From Channallabes apus (Eukaryota; Chordata; Actinopteri; Siluriformes; Clariidae), in NCBI GenBank assembly GCA_030522415.1, contig CM060112.1, forward strand, positions 2,849,001 through 2,913,000: a stretch of DNA of 64,000 nucleotides. Reading direction: 5' to 3'. The position numbers and the translations under genes were made by a program. This document shows, piece after piece, positions 1 to 14,355 of this stretch (position 1 is the stretch's first letter; every line of letters begins with the position of its first letter). The notes beneath the pieces are model-generated. The model saw only the letters and a program-made list of their open reading frames with translations. It ran no database searches and was not told the DNA's origin.

Positions 1-3000
1 GTTTCCTGATACAGAACGGTGTTTCCTGATACAGAGTGGTGTTTCCTGATACAGAGTGGTGTTTCCTGACACAGCGTGGTGTTTCCTGATACAGAACGGT
101 GTTTCCTGATACAGATCGGTGTTTCCTGACATAGAGTGGTGTTTCCTGATACAGAGTGGTGTTTCCTGACACAGAGCAGTGTTTCCTGACACAGAGCGGT
201 GTTTCCTGACACAGAGCAGTGTTTCCTGACACAGTGTGGTGTTTCCTGACACAGAGCAGTGTTTCCTGACACAGTGTGGTATTTCCTGACACAGAGCAGT
301 GTTTCCTGACACAGAGCAGTGTTTCCTGATACAGAGCGGTGTTTCCTGATACAGAACGGTGTTTCCTGATACAGAGTGGTGTTTCCTGATACAGAGTGGT
401 GTTTCCTGACACAGCGTGGTGTTTCCTGATACAGAACGGTGTTTCCTGATACAGATCGGTGTTTCCTGACATAGAGTGGTGTTTCCTGATACAGAGTGGT
501 GTTTCCTGACAAATCCGTGTTTCCTGACACAGAGCAGTGTTTCCTGATACAGAGCAGTGTTTCCTGACACAGAGCAGTGTTTCCTGACACAGAGTGGTGT
601 TTCCTGATACAGCGTGGTGTTTCCTGACAAAGTGTGGTGTTTCCTGACAAATCTGTGTTTCCTGACACAGAGCGGTGTTTTCTGACAGAGTGGTGTTTCC
701 TGACACAGCGCTGTGTTTCCTGACACTGAGCGGTGTTTCCTGATACAGAGCGGTGTTTCCTGACACAGAGTGGTGTTTCCTGACACAGAGCGGTGTTTCC
801 TGACAAATCCGTGTTTCCTGACCAATCTGTGTTTCCTGACACAGAGCGGTGTTTTCTGACAGAGTGGTGTTTCCTGATACAGCATGGTGTTTCCTGACAC
901 AGAGCAGTGTTTCCTGACACAGCGTGGTGTTTCCTGACACAGAGCAGTGTTTCCTGACAAATCTGTGTTTCCTGACAAATCTGTGTCTCCTGACACAGAG
1001 CGGTGTTTTCTGATACAGAGCAGTGTTTCCTGACACAGAGTGGTGTTTCCTAATAGAGATCGGTGTTTCCTGACACAGAGCGGTGTTTTCTGACAGAGGG
1101 GTGTTTCCTGATACAGAGCGGTGTTTTCTGACACAGAGTGGTGTTTCCTGATACAGAGTGGTGTTTCCTGATACAGAGCGGTGTTTCCTGACAAATCCAT
1201 GTTTCCTGACACAGAGCGGTGTTTCCTGACACAGAGTGGTGTTTCCTGATACAGAGCGGTGTTTCCTGACAAATCCGTGTTTCCTGACACAGAGCGGTGT
1301 TTTCTGACAGAGTGGTGTTTCCTGACACAGCGTGGTGTTTCCTGACACAGAGCAGTGTTTTCTGACACAGCGTGGTCTTTCCTGACGCAGAGGGGTGTTT
1401 CCTGATACCGAGCGGTGTTTCTTGACACAGAGTCGTGTTTCCTGATACAGAGCGGTGTTTCCTGACACAGAGTGGTGTTTCCTGATACAGAGCGGTGTTT
1501 CCTGATACAGAGCGGTGTTTCCTGATACAGTGTGGTGTTTCCTGACAAATCTGTGTTTCCTGACAAATCTGTGTTTCCTGACACAGCGCGGTGTTTTCTG
1601 ACAAAGTGGTGTTTCCTGACACAGACCTGTGTTTCCTGACACAGAGCGGTGTTTCCTGATACAGATCGGTGTTTCCTGACACAGAGTGGTGTTTCCTGAC
1701 ACAGAGCGGTGTTTCCTGACACAGAGCGGTGTTTCCTGATACAGATCGGTGTTTCCTGACACAGAGCGGTGTTTCCTGACACAGAGCGGTGTTTCCTGAC
1801 ACAGAGCGGTGTTTCCTGATACAGAGTGGTGTTTCCTGATACAGAGTGGTGTTTCCTGACAAATCTGTGTTTCCTGACAAATCTGTGTTTCCTGACACAG
1901 AGCGGTGTTTTCTGACAGAGTGGTGTTTCCTGACACAGAGCGGTGTTTCCTGACACAGAGCGGTGTTTCCTGACACAGAGCGGTGTTTCCTGATACAGAG
2001 TGGTGTTTCCTGATACAGAGTGGTGTTTCCTGACAAATCTGTGTTTCCTGACAAATCTGTGTTTCCTGACACAGAGCGGTGTTTTCTGACAGAGCGGTGT
2101 TTCCTGATACAGATCGGTGTTTCCTGATACAGAGCGGTGTTTCCTGACACATAGCAGTGTTTCCTGACACAGCGTGGTTTTCCTGACACAGAGCAGTGTT
2201 TCCTGACAAATCTGTGTTTCCTGACAAATCTGTGTTTCCTGACACAGCGCGGTGTTTTCTGACAGAGTGGTGTTTCCTGACACAGAGCGGTGTTTCCTGA
2301 CACAGAGCAGTGTTTCCTGACACAGAGCAGTGTTTCCTGACACAGTGTGGTGTTTCCTGACACAGAGCAGTGTTTCCTGACACAGTGTGGTATTTCCTGA
2401 CACAGAGCAGTGTTTCCTGACACAGAGCAGTGTTTCCTGATACAGAGCGGTGTTTCCTGATACAGAACGGTGTTTCCTGATACAGAGTGGTGTTTCCTGA
2501 TACAGAGTGGTGTTTCCTGATACAGAGTGGTGTTTCCTGATACAGAGTGGTGTTTTCTGACAGAGTGGTGTTTCCTGACACAGAGTGGTGTTTCCTGACA
2601 AATCCGTGTTTCCTGACACAGAGCAGTGTTTCCTGATACAGAGCAGTGTTTCCTGACACAGAGCAGTGTTTCCTGACACAGAGTGGTGTTTCCTGATACA
2701 GAGTGGTGTTTCCTGACAAATCCGTGTTTCCTGACAGAGCGGTGTTTCCTGACACAGAGTGGTGTTTCCTGATACAGAGTGGTGTTTCCTGACAAATCCG
2801 TGTTTCCTGACAGAGCGGTGTTTCCTGACACAGCGTGGTGTTTCCTGACACAGTGTGGTGTTTCCTGACAAATCTGTGTTTCCTAACACAGAGCGGTGTT
2901 TTCTGACAGAGTCGTGTTTCCTGACACAGCGCTGTGTTTCCTGACACTGAGCGGTGTTTCCTGATACAGAGCGGTGTTTCCTGACACAGAGTGGTGTTTC

Positions 3001-6000
3001 CTGACACAGAGCGGTGTTTCCTGACAAATCCGTGTTTCCTGACCAATCTGTGTTTCCTGACACAGAGCGGTGTTTTCTGACAGAGTGGTGTTTCCTGATA
3101 CAGCATGGTGTTTCCTGACACAGAGCAGTGTTTCCTGACACAGCATGGTGTTTCCTGACACAGAGCAGTGTTTCCTGACAAATCTGTGTTTCCTGACAAA
3201 TCTGTGTCTCCTGACACAGAGCGGTGTTTTCTGATACAGAGCAGTGTTTCCTGACACAGAGCGGTGTTTTCTGACACAGAGTGGTGTTTCCTGATACAGA
3301 GCGGTGTTTCCTGATACAGATCGGTGTTTCCTGACACAGAGTGGTGTTTCCTGATACAGAGCGGTGTTTCCTGACAAATCCGTGTTTCCTGACACAGAGC
3401 GGTGTTTCCTGACACAGAGTGGTGTTTCCTGATACAGAGCGGTGTTTCCTGACAAATCCGTGTTTCCTGACACAGAGCGGTGTTTTCTGACAGAGTGGTG
3501 TTTCCTGACACAGCGTGGTGTTTCCTGACACAGAGCAGTGTTTTCTGACACAGCGTGGTCTTTCCTGACGCAGAGGGGTGTTTCCTGATACCGAGCGGTG
3601 TTTCTTGACACAGAGTCGTGTTTCCTGATACAGAGCGGTGTTTCCTGACACAGAGTGGTGTTTCCTGATACAGAGCGGTGTTTCCTGATACAGAGCGGTG
3701 TTTCCTGATACAGTGTGGTGTTTCCTGACAAATCTGTGTTTCCTGACAAATCTGTGTTTCCTGACACAGCGCGGTGTTTTCTGACAGAGTGGTGTTTCCT
3801 GACACAGAGCGGTGTTTCCTGACACAGAGCGGTGTTTCCTGACACAGAGCGGTGTTTCCTGATACAGAGTGGTGTTTCCTGATACAGAGTGGTGTTTCCT
3901 GACAAATCTGTGTTTCCTGACAAATCTGTGTTTCCTGACACAGAGCGGTGTTTTCTGACAGAGCGGTGTTTCCTGATACAGATCGGTGTTTCCTGATACA
4001 GAGCGGTGTTTCCTGACACATAGCAGTGTTTCCTGACACAGCGTGGTTTTCCTGACACAGAGCAGTGTTTCCTGACAAATCTGTGTTTCCTGACAAATCT
4101 GTGTTTCCTGACACAGCGCGGTGTTTTCTGACAGAGTGGTGTTTCCTGACACAGAGCGGTGTTTCCTGACACAGAGCAGTGTTTCCTGACACAGAGCAGT
4201 GTTTCCTGACACAGTGTGGTGTTTCCTGACACAGAGCAGTGTTTCCTGACACAGTGTGGTATTTCCTGACACAGAGCAGTGTTTCCTGACACAGAGCAGT
4301 GTTTCCTGATACAGAGCGGTGTTTCCTGATACAGAACGGTGTTTCCTGATACAGAGTGGTGTTTCCTGATACAGAGTGGTGTTTCCTGATACAGAGTGGT
4401 GTTTCCTGATACAGAGTGGTGTTTTCTGACAGAGTGGTGTTTCCTGACACAGAGTGGTGTTTCCTGACAAATCCGTGTTTCCTGACACAGAGCAGTGTTT
4501 CCTGATACAGAGCAGTGTTTCCTGACACAGAGCAGTGTTTCCTGACACAGAGTGGTGTTTCCTGATACAGAGTGGTGTTTCCTGACAAATCCGTGTTTCC
4601 TGACAGAGCGGTGTTTCCTGACACAGAGTGGTGTTTCCTGATACAGAGTGGTGTTTCCTGACAAATCCGTGTTTCCTGACAGAGCGGTGTTTCCTGACAC
4701 AGCGTGGTGTTTCCTGACACAGTGTGGTGTTTCCTGACAAATCTGTGTTTCCTGACACAGAGCGGTGTTTTCTGACAGAGTCGTGTTTCCTGACACAGCG
4801 CTGTGTTTCCTGACACTGAGCGGTGTTTCCTGATACAGAGCGGTGTTTCCTGACACAGAGTGGTGTTTCCTGACACAGAGCGGTGTTTCCTGACAAATCC
4901 GTGTTTCCTGACCAATCTGTGTTTCCTGACACAGAGCGGTGTTTTCTGACAGAGTGGTGTTTCCTGATACAGCATGGTGTTTCCTGACACAGAGCAGTGT
5001 TTCCTGACACAGCATGGTGTTTCCTGACACAGAGCAGTGTTTCCTGACAAATCTGTGTTTCCTGACAAATCTGTGTCTCCTGACACAGAGCGGTGTTTTC
5101 TGATACAGAGCAGTGTTTCCTGACACAGAGTGGTGCTTCCTGATACAGATCGGTGTTTCCTGACACAGAGCGGTGTTTTCTGACAGAGGGGTGTTTCCTG
5201 ATACAGAGCGGTGTTTTCTGACACAGAGTGGTGTTTCCTGATACAGAGCGGTGTTTCCTGATACAGATCGGTGTTTCCTGACACAGAGTGGTGTTTCCTG
5301 ATACAGAGCGGTGTTTCCTGACAAATCCGTGTTTCCTGACACAGAGCGGTGTTTCCTGACACAGAGTGGTGTTTCCTGATACAGAGCGGTGTTTCCTGAC
5401 AAATCCGTGTTTCCTGACAAATCTGTGTTTCCTGACACAGCGCGGTGTTTTCTGACAGAGTGGTGTTTCCTGACACAGACCTGTGTTTCCTGACACAGAG
5501 CGGTGTTTCCTGATACAGATCGGTGTTTCCTGACACAGAGTGGTGTTTCCTGACACAGAGCGGTGTTTCCTGACACAGAGCGGTGTTTCCTGATACAGAT
5601 CGGTGTTTGCTGACACAGAGCGGTGTTTCCTGACACAGAGCGGTGTTTCCTGATACAGAGTGGTGTTTCCTGATACAGAGTGGTGTTTCCTGACAAATCT
5701 GTGTTTCCTGACACAGAGCGGTGTTTTCTGACAGAGTGGTGTTTCCTGACACAGCGCTGTGTTTCCTGACACAGAGCGGTGTTTCCTGATACAGATCGGT
5801 GTTTCCTGATACAGAGCGGTGTTTCCTGACACAGAGCAGTGTTTCCTGACACAGCGTGGTTTTTCCTGACACAGAGCAGTGTTTCCTGACAAATCTGTGT
5901 TTCCTGACAAATCTGTGTCTCCTGACACAAAGCGGTGTTTTCTGACGCAGAGGGGTGTTTCCTGATACCGAGCGGTGTTTCTTGACACAGAGTCGTGTTT

Positions 6001-9000
6001 CCTGATACCGAGCGGTGTTTCCTGACACAGAGCGGTGTTTCCTGATACAGAGCGGTGTTTCCTGATACAGTGTGGTGTTTCCTGACAAATCTGTGTTTCC
6101 TGACAAATCTGTGTTTCCTGACAAATCTGTGTTTCCTGACACAGCGCGGTGTTTTCTGACGCAGAGGGGTGTTTCCTGATACCGAGCGGTGTTTCTTGAC
6201 ACAGAGTCGTGTTTCCTGATACAGAGCGGTGTTTCCTGATACAGAGCGGTGTTTCCTGATATAGAGCGGTGTTTCCTGATACAGTGTGGTGTTTCCTGAC
6301 AAATCTGTGTTTCCTGACACAGCGCGGTGTTTTCTGACAGAGTGGTGTTTCCTGACACAGAGCAGTGTTTCCTGACACAGAGCAGTGTTTTCTGACAGAG
6401 TGGTGTTTCCTGACACAGCGCTGTGTTTCCTGACACAGAGCGGTGTTTCCTGACACAGAGTGGTGTTTCCTGACACAGAGCGGTGTTTCCTGACACAGCG
6501 CGGTGTTTCCTGACACAGCGCGGTGTTTCCTGACACAGCGCTGTGTTTTCTGACAGACTGGTGTTTCCTGACACAGAGCAGTGTTTTCTGACAGAGGGGT
6601 GTTTCCTGACACAGCGCTGTGTTTCCTGACACAGAGCGGTGTTTCCTGATACAGATCGGTGTTTCCTGACACAGAGCGGTGTTTCCTGACACAGAGCAGT
6701 GTTTCCTGACACAGAGCAGTGTTTCCTGACACAGTGTGGTGTTTCCTGACACAGAGCAGTGTTTCCTGACACAGTGTGGTATTTCCTGACACAGAGCAGT
6801 GTTTCCTGACACAGAGCAGTGTTTCCTGATACAGAGCGGTGTTTCCTGATACAGAACGGTGTTTCCTGATACAGAGTGGTGTTTCCTGATACAGAGTGGT
6901 GTTTCCTGACACAGCGTGGTGTTTCCTGATACAGAACGGTGTTTCCTGATACAGATCGGTGTTTCCTGACATAGAGTGGTGTTTCCTGATACAGAGTGGT
7001 GTTTCCTGACACAGAGCAGTGTTTCCTGACACAGAGCGGTGTTTCCTGACACAGAGCAGTGTTTCCTGACACAGTGTGGTGTTTCCTGACACAGAGCAGT
7101 GTTTCCTGACACAGTGTGGTATTTCCTGACACAGAGCAGTGTTTCCTGACACAGAGCAGTGTTTCCTGATACAGAGCGGTGTTTCCTGATACAGAACGGT
7201 GTTTCCTGATACAGAGTGGTGTTTCCTGATACAGAGTGGTGTTTCCTGACACAGCGTGGTGTTTCCTGATACAGAACGGTGTTTCCTGATACAGATCGGT
7301 GTTTCCTGACATAGAGTGGTGTTTCCTGATACAGAGTGGTGTTTCCTGACAAATCCGTGTTTCCTGACACAGAGCAGTGTTTCCTGATACAGAGCAGTGT
7401 TTCCTGACACAGAGCAGTGTTTCCTGACACAGAGTGGTGTTTCCTGATACAGCGTGGTGTTTCCTGACAAAGTGTGGTGTTTCCTGACAAATCTGTGTTT
7501 CCTGACACAGAGCGGTGTTTTCTGACAGAGTGGTGTTTCCTGACACAGCGCTGTGTTTCCTGACACTGAGCGGTGTTTCCTGATACAGAGCGGTGTTTCC
7601 TGACACAGAGTGGTGTTTCCTGACACAGAGCGGTGTTTCCTGACAAATCCGTGTTTCCTGACCAATCTGTGTTTCCTGACACAGAGCGGTGTTTTCTGAC
7701 AGAGTGGTGTTTCCTGATACAGCATGGTGTTTCCTGACACAGAGCAGTGTTTCCTGACACAGCGTGGTGTTTCCTGACACAGAGCAGTGTTTCCTGACAA
7801 ATCTGTGTTTCCTGACAAATCTGTGTCTCCTGACACAGAGCGGTGTTTTCTGATACAGAGCAGTGTTTCCTGACACAGAGTGGTGTTTCCTAATAGAGAT
7901 CGGTGTTTCCTGACACAGAGCGGTGTTTTCTGACAGAGGGGTGTTTCCTGATACAGAGCGGTGTTTTCTGACACAGAGTGGTGTTTCCTGATACAGAGTG
8001 GTGTTTCCTGATACAGAGCGGTGTTTCCTGACAAATCCATGTTTCCTGACACAGAGCGGTGTTTCCTGACACAGAGTGGTGTTTCCTGATACAGAGCGGT
8101 GTTTCCTGACAAATCCGTGTTTCCTGACACAGAGCGGTGTTTTCTGACAGAGTGGTGTTTCCTGACACAGCGTGGTGTTTCCTGACACAGAGCAGTGTTT
8201 TCTGACACAGCGTGGTCTTTCCTGACGCAGAGGGGTGTTTCCTGATACCGAGCGGTGTTTCTTGACACAGAGTCGTGTTTCCTGATACAGAGCGGTGTTT
8301 CCTGACACAGAGTGGTGTTTCCTGATACAGAGCGGTGTTTCCTGATACAGAGCGGTGTTTCCTGATACAGTGTGGTGTTTCCTGACAAATCTGTGTTTCC
8401 TGACAAATCTGTGTTTCCTGACACAGCGCGGTGTTTTCTGACAAAGTGGTGTTTCCTGACACAGACCTGTGTTTCCTGACACAGAGCGGTGTTTCCTGAT
8501 ACAGATCGGTGTTTCCTGACACAGAGTGGTGTTTCCTGACACAGAGCGGTGTTTCCTGACACAGAGCGGTGTTTCCTGATACAGATCGGTGTTTCCTGAC
8601 ACAGAGCGGTGTTTCCTGACACAGAGCGGTGTTTCCTGACACAGAGCGGTGTTTCCTGATACAGAGTGGTGTTTCCTGATACAGAGTGGTGTTTCCTGAC
8701 AAATCTGTGTTTCCTGACAAATCTGTGTTTCCTGACACAGAGCGGTGTTTTCTGACAGAGTGGTGTTTCCTGACACAGAGCGGTGTTTCCTGACACAGAG
8801 CGGTGTTTCCTGACACAGAGCGGTGTTTCCTGATACAGAGTGGTGTTTCCTGATACAGAGTGGTGTTTCCTGACAAATCTGTGTTTCCTGACAAATCTGT
8901 GTTTCCTGACACAGAGCGGTGTTTTCTGACAGAGCGGTGTTTCCTGATACAGATCGGTGTTTCCTGATACAGAGCGGTGTTTCCTGACACATAGCAGTGT

Positions 9001-12000
9001 TTCCTGACACAGCGTGGTTTTCCTGACACAGAGCAGTGTTTCCTGACAAATCTGTGTTTCCTGACAAATCTGTGTTTCCTGACACAGCGCGGTGTTTTCT
9101 GACAGAGTGGTGTTTCCTGACACAGAGCGGTGTTTCCTGACACAGAGCAGTGTTTCCTGACACAGAGCAGTGTTTCCTGACACAGTGTGGTGTTTCCTGA
9201 CACAGAGCAGTGTTTCCTGACACAGTGTGGTATTTCCTGACACAGAGCAGTGTTTCCTGACACAGAGCAGTGTTTCCTGATACAGAGCGGTGTTTCCTGA
9301 TACAGAACGGTGTTTCCTGATACAGAGTGGTGTTTCCTGATACAGAGTGGTGTTTCCTGATACAGAGTGGTGTTTCCTGATACAGAGTGGTGTTTTCTGA
9401 CAGAGTGGTGTTTCCTGACACAGAGTGGTGTTTCCTGACAAATCCGTGTTTCCTGACACAGAGCAGTGTTTCCTGATACAGAGCAGTGTTTCCTGACACA
9501 GAGCAGTGTTTCCTGACACAGAGTGGTGTTTCCTGATACAGAGTGGTGTTTCCTGACAAATCCGTGTTTCCTGACAGAGCGGTGTTTCCTGACACAGAGT
9601 GGTGTTTCCTGATACAGAGTGGTGTTTCCTGACAAATCCGTGTTTCCTGACAGAGCGGTGTTTCCTGACACAGCGTGGTGTTTCCTGACACAGTGTGGTG
9701 TTTCCTGACAAATCTGTGTTTCCTAACACAGAGCGGTGTTTTCTGACAGAGTCGTGTTTCCTGACACAGCGCTGTGTTTCCTGACACTGAGCGGTGTTTC
9801 CTGATACAGAGCGGTGTTTCCTGACACAGAGTGGTGTTTCCTGACACAGAGCGGTGTTTCCTGACAAATCCGTGTTTCCTGACCAATCTGTGTTTCCTGA
9901 CACAGAGCGGTGTTTTCTGACAGAGTGGTGTTTCCTGATACAGCATGGTGTTTCCTGACACAGAGCAGTGTTTCCTGACACAGCATGGTGTTTCCTGACA
10001 CAGAGCAGTGTTTCCTGACAAATCTGTGTTTCCTGACAAATCTGTGTCTCCTGACACAGAGCGGTGTTTTCTGATACAGAGCAGTGTTTCCTGACACAGA
10101 GCGGTGTTTTCTGACACAGAGTGGTGTTTCCTGATACAGAGCGGTGTTTCCTGATACAGATCGGTGTTTCCTGACACAGAGTGGTGTTTCCTGATACAGA
10201 GCGGTGTTTCCTGACAAATCCGTGTTTCCTGACACAGAGCGGTGTTTCCTGACACAGAGTGGTGTTTCCTGATACAGAGCGGTGTTTCCTGACAAATCCG
10301 TGTTTCCTGACACAGAGCGGTGTTTTCTGACAGAGTGGTGTTTCCTGACACAGCGTGGTGTTTCCTGACACAGAGCAGTGTTTTCTGACACAGCGTGGTC
10401 TTTCCTGACGCAGAGGGGTGTTTCCTGATACCGAGCGGTGTTTCTTGACACAGAGTCGTGTTTCCTGATACAGAGCGGTGTTTCCTGACACAGAGTGGTG
10501 TTTCCTGATACAGAGCGGTGTTTCCTGATACAGAGCGGTGTTTCCTGATACAGTGTGGTGTTTCCTGACAAATCTGTGTTTCCTGACAAATCTGTGTTTC
10601 CTGACACAGCGCGGTGTTTTCTGACAGAGTGGTGTTTCCTGACACAGAGCGGTGTTTCCTGACACAGAGCGGTGTTTCCTGACACAGAGCGGTGTTTCCT
10701 GATACAGAGTGGTGTTTCCTGATACAGAGTGGTGTTTCCTGACAAATCTGTGTTTCCTGACAAATCTGTGTTTCCTGACACAGAGCGGTGTTTTCTGACA
10801 GAGCGGTGTTTCCTGATACAGATCGGTGTTTCCTGATACAGAGCGGTGTTTCCTGACACATAGCAGTGTTTCCTGACACAGCGTGGTTTTCCTGACACAG
10901 AGCAGTGTTTCCTGACAAATCTGTGTTTCCTGACAAATCTGTGTTTCCTGACACAGCGCGGTGTTTTCTGACAGAGTGGTGTTTCCTGACACAGAGCGGT
11001 GTTTCCTGACACAGAGCAGTGTTTCCTGACACAGAGCAGTGTTTCCTGACACAGTGTGGTGTTTCCTGACACAGAGCAGTGTTTCCTGACACAGTGTGGT
11101 ATTTCCTGACACAGAGCAGTGTTTCCTGACACAGAGCAGTGTTTCCTGATACAGAGCGGTGTTTCCTGATACAGAACGGTGTTTCCTGATACAGAGTGGT
11201 GTTTCCTGATACAGAGTGGTGTTTCCTGATACAGAGTGGTGTTTCCTGATACAGAGTGGTGTTTTCTGACAGAGTGGTGTTTCCTGACACAGAGTGGTGT
11301 TTCCTGACAAATCCGTGTTTCCTGACACAGAGCAGTGTTTCCTGATACAGAGCAGTGTTTCCTGACACAGAGCAGTGTTTCCTGACACAGAGTGGTGTTT
11401 CCTGATACAGAGTGGTGTTTCCTGACAAATCCGTGTTTCCTGACAGAGCGGTGTTTCCTGACACAGAGTGGTGTTTCCTGATACAGAGTGGTGTTTCCTG
11501 ACAAATCCGTGTTTCCTGACAGAGCGGTGTTTCCTGACACAGCGTGGTGTTTCCTGACACAGTGTGGTGTTTCCTGACAAATCTGTGTTTCCTGACACAG
11601 AGCGGTGTTTTCTGACAGAGTCGTGTTTCCTGACACAGCGCTGTGTTTCCTGACACTGAGCGGTGTTTCCTGATACAGAGCGGTGTTTCCTGACACAGAG
11701 TGGTGTTTCCTGACACAGAGCGGTGTTTCCTGACAAATCCGTGTTTCCTGACCAATCTGTGTTTCCTGACACAGAGCGGTGTTTTCTGACAGAGTGGTGT
11801 TTCCTGATACAGCATGGTGTTTCCTGACACAGAGCAGTGTTTCCTGACACAGCATGGTGTTTCCTGACACAGAGCAGTGTTTCCTGACAAATCTGTGTTT
11901 CCTGACAAATCTGTGTCTCCTGACACAGAGCGGTGTTTTCTGATACAGAGCAGTGTTTCCTGACACAGAGTGGTGCTTCCTGATACAGATCGGTGTTTCC

Positions 12001-13516
12001 TGACACAGAGCGGTGTTTTCTGACAGAGGGGTGTTTCCTGATACAGAGCGGTGTTTTCTGACACAGAGTGGTGTTTCCTGATACAGAGCGGTGTTTCCTG
12101 ATACAGATCGGTGTTTCCTGACACAGAGTGGTGTTTCCTGATACAGAGCGGTGTTTCCTGACAAATCCGTGTTTCCTGACACAGAGCGGTGTTTCCTGAC
12201 ACAGAGTGGTGTTTCCTGATACAGAGCGGTGTTTCCTGACAAATCCGTGTTTCCTGACAAATCTGTGTTTCCTGACACAGCGCGGTGTTTTCTGACAGAG
12301 TGGTGTTTCCTGACACAGACCTGTGTTTCCTGACACAGAGCGGTGTTTCCTGATACAGATCGGTGTTTCCTGACACAGAGTGGTGTTTCCTGACACAGAG
12401 CGGTGTTTCCTGACACAGAGCGGTGTTTCCTGATACAGATCGGTGTTTGCTGACACAGAGCGGTGTTTCCTGACACAGAGCGGTGTTTCCTGATACAGAG
12501 TGGTGTTTCCTGATACAGAGTGGTGTTTCCTGACAAATCTGTGTTTCCTGACACAGAGCGGTGTTTTCTGACAGAGTGGTGTTTCCTGACACAGCGCTGT
12601 GTTTCCTGACACAGAGCGGTGTTTCCTGATACAGATCGGTGTTTCCTGATACAGAGCGGTGTTTCCTGACACAGAGCAGTGTTTCCTGACACAGCGTGGT
12701 TTTTCCTGACACAGAGCAGTGTTTCCTGACAAATCTGTGTTTCCTGACAAATCTGTGTCTCCTGACACAAAGCGGTGTTTTCTGACGCAGAGGGGTGTTT
12801 CCTGATACCGAGCGGTGTTTCTTGACACAGAGTCGTGTTTCCTGATACCGAGCGGTGTTTCCTGACACAGAGCGGTGTTTCCTGATACAGAGCGGTGTTT
12901 CCTGATACAGTGTGGTGTTTCCTGACAAATCTGTGTTTCCTGACAAATCTGTGTTTCCTGACAAATCTGTGTTTCCTGACACAGCGCGGTGTTTTCTGAC
13001 GCAGAGGGGTGTTTCCTGATACCGAGCGGTGTTTCTTGACACAGAGTCGTGTTTCCTGATACAGAGCGGTGTTTCCTGATACAGAGCGGTGTTTCCTGAT
13101 ATAGAGCGGTGTTTCCTGATACAGTGTGGTGTTTCCTGACAAATCTGTGTTTCCTGACACAGCGCGGTGTTTTCTGACAGAGTGGTGTTTCCTGACACAG
13201 AGCAGTGTTTCCTGACACAGAGCAGTGTTTTCTGACAGAGTGGTGTTTCCTGACACAGCGCTGTGTTTCCTGACACAGAGCGGTGTTTCCTGACACAGAG
13301 TGGTGTTTCCTGACACAGAGCGGTGTTTCCTGACACAGCGCGGTGTTTCCTGACACAGCGCGGTGTTTCCTGACACAGCGCTGTGTTTTCTGACAGACTG
13401 GTGTTTCCTGACACAGAGCAGTGTTTTCTGACAGAGGGGTGTTTCCTGACACAGCGCTGTGTTTCCTGACACAGAGCGGTGTTTCCTGATACAGATCGGT
13501 GTTTCCTGACACAGAG
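1..13516. repeat. 6,840-bp higher-order duplication inside minisatellite A
   Basis: Positions 1-6676 recur at 6841-13516 with the same order of unit variants. Lines compared across the block are identical at an offset of exactly 6,840, including private variants such as the taatagagat unit (1050 and 7890 area) and tttgctgac (5608 and 12448 area). The match breaks at 6677/13517 (c versus t). Inside each copy a variant unit containing gacactgagcgg occurs at about 720, 2941, 4810, 7560, 9781 and 11650, giving nested spacings of 2,221, 1,869 and 2,750 bp. Not every base was compared by eye. Confidence 0.9.
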
Positions 13517-13833
13517 TGGTGTTTCCTGACACAGAGCGGTGTTTCCTGATACAGAGTGGTGTTTCCTGATACAGAGTGGTGTTTCCTGACAAATCTGTGT
13601 TTCCTGACACAGAGCGGTGTTTTCTGACAGAGTGGTGTTTCCTGACACAGCGCTGTGTTTCCTGACACAGAGCGGTGTTTCCTGATACAGATCGGTGTTT
13701 CCTGATACAGAGCGGTGTTTCCTGACACAGAGCAGTGTTTCCTGACACAGCGTGGTTTTTCCTGACACAGAGCAGTGTTTCCTGACAAATCTGTGTTTCC
13801 TGACAAATCTGTGTCTCCTGACACAAAGCGGTG

Positions 13834-14355
13834 TTTTCTGACGCAGAGGGGTGTTTCCTGATACCGAGCGGTGTTTCTTGACACAGAGTCGTGTTTCCTG
13901 ATACCGAGCGGTGTTTCCTGATACAGAGCGGTGTTTCCTGATACAGTGTGGTGTTTCCTGACAAATCTGTGTTTCCTGACAAATCTGTGTTTCCTGACAA
14001 ATCTGTGTCTCCTGACACAGCGTGGTGTTTTCTGACGCAGAGGGGTGTTTCCTGATACCGAGCGGTGTTTCTTGACACAGAGTCGTGTTTCCTGATACCG
14101 AGCGGTGTTTCCTGATACAGAGCGGTGTTTCCTGATACAGTGTGGTGTTTCCTGACAAATCTGTGTTTCCTGACAAATCTGTGTTTCCTGACAAATCTGT
14201 GTTTCCTGACACAGCGTGGTGTTTTCTGACGCAGAGGGGTGTTTCCTGATACCGAGCGGTGTTTCTTGACACAGAGTCGTGTTTCCTGATACAGAGCGGT
14301 GTTTCCTGATACAGAGCGGTGTTTCCTGATATAGAGCGGTGTTTCCTGATACAGT
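13834..14355. repeat. 194-bp local higher-order repeat at the right end of minisatellite A
   Basis: A block of about ten units containing ttttctgacgcagaggggtg, followed by the ttcttgacacagagtcg unit, begins at 13834, 14028 and 14222, a spacing of 194 bp. This looks like a younger local amplification next to the LINE junction. Confidence 0.8.

Larger units (their letters stand above)
1..14355. repeat. Minisatellite A, about 20-bp unit, main array
   Basis: Head-to-tail units on the consensus gtttcctgacacagagcggt, mixed with 18-bp variants (gtttcctgacaaatctgt and gttttctgacagagtggt). Common variation is C/T at position 10 and a few alternatives at positions 15-19. The array is already in progress at base 1, so its full size is unknown; roughly 700 units are in view. 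The reverse complement of the 20-bp unit has no stop in any frame, and 20 bp shifts frame each unit, so very long open frames arise on the minus strand. Presumed intron 3 of gabrg3, or DNA upstream of it. Confidence 0.97.

Noticed and set aside
2883..7760. 1,625-codon minus-strand open frame, and similar ones at 1050-2831, 7890-9671 and 9723-14399
   Set aside because: They follow mechanically from a 20-bp repeat unit with no stops on the minus strand; there is no unique sequence, splice context or domain.
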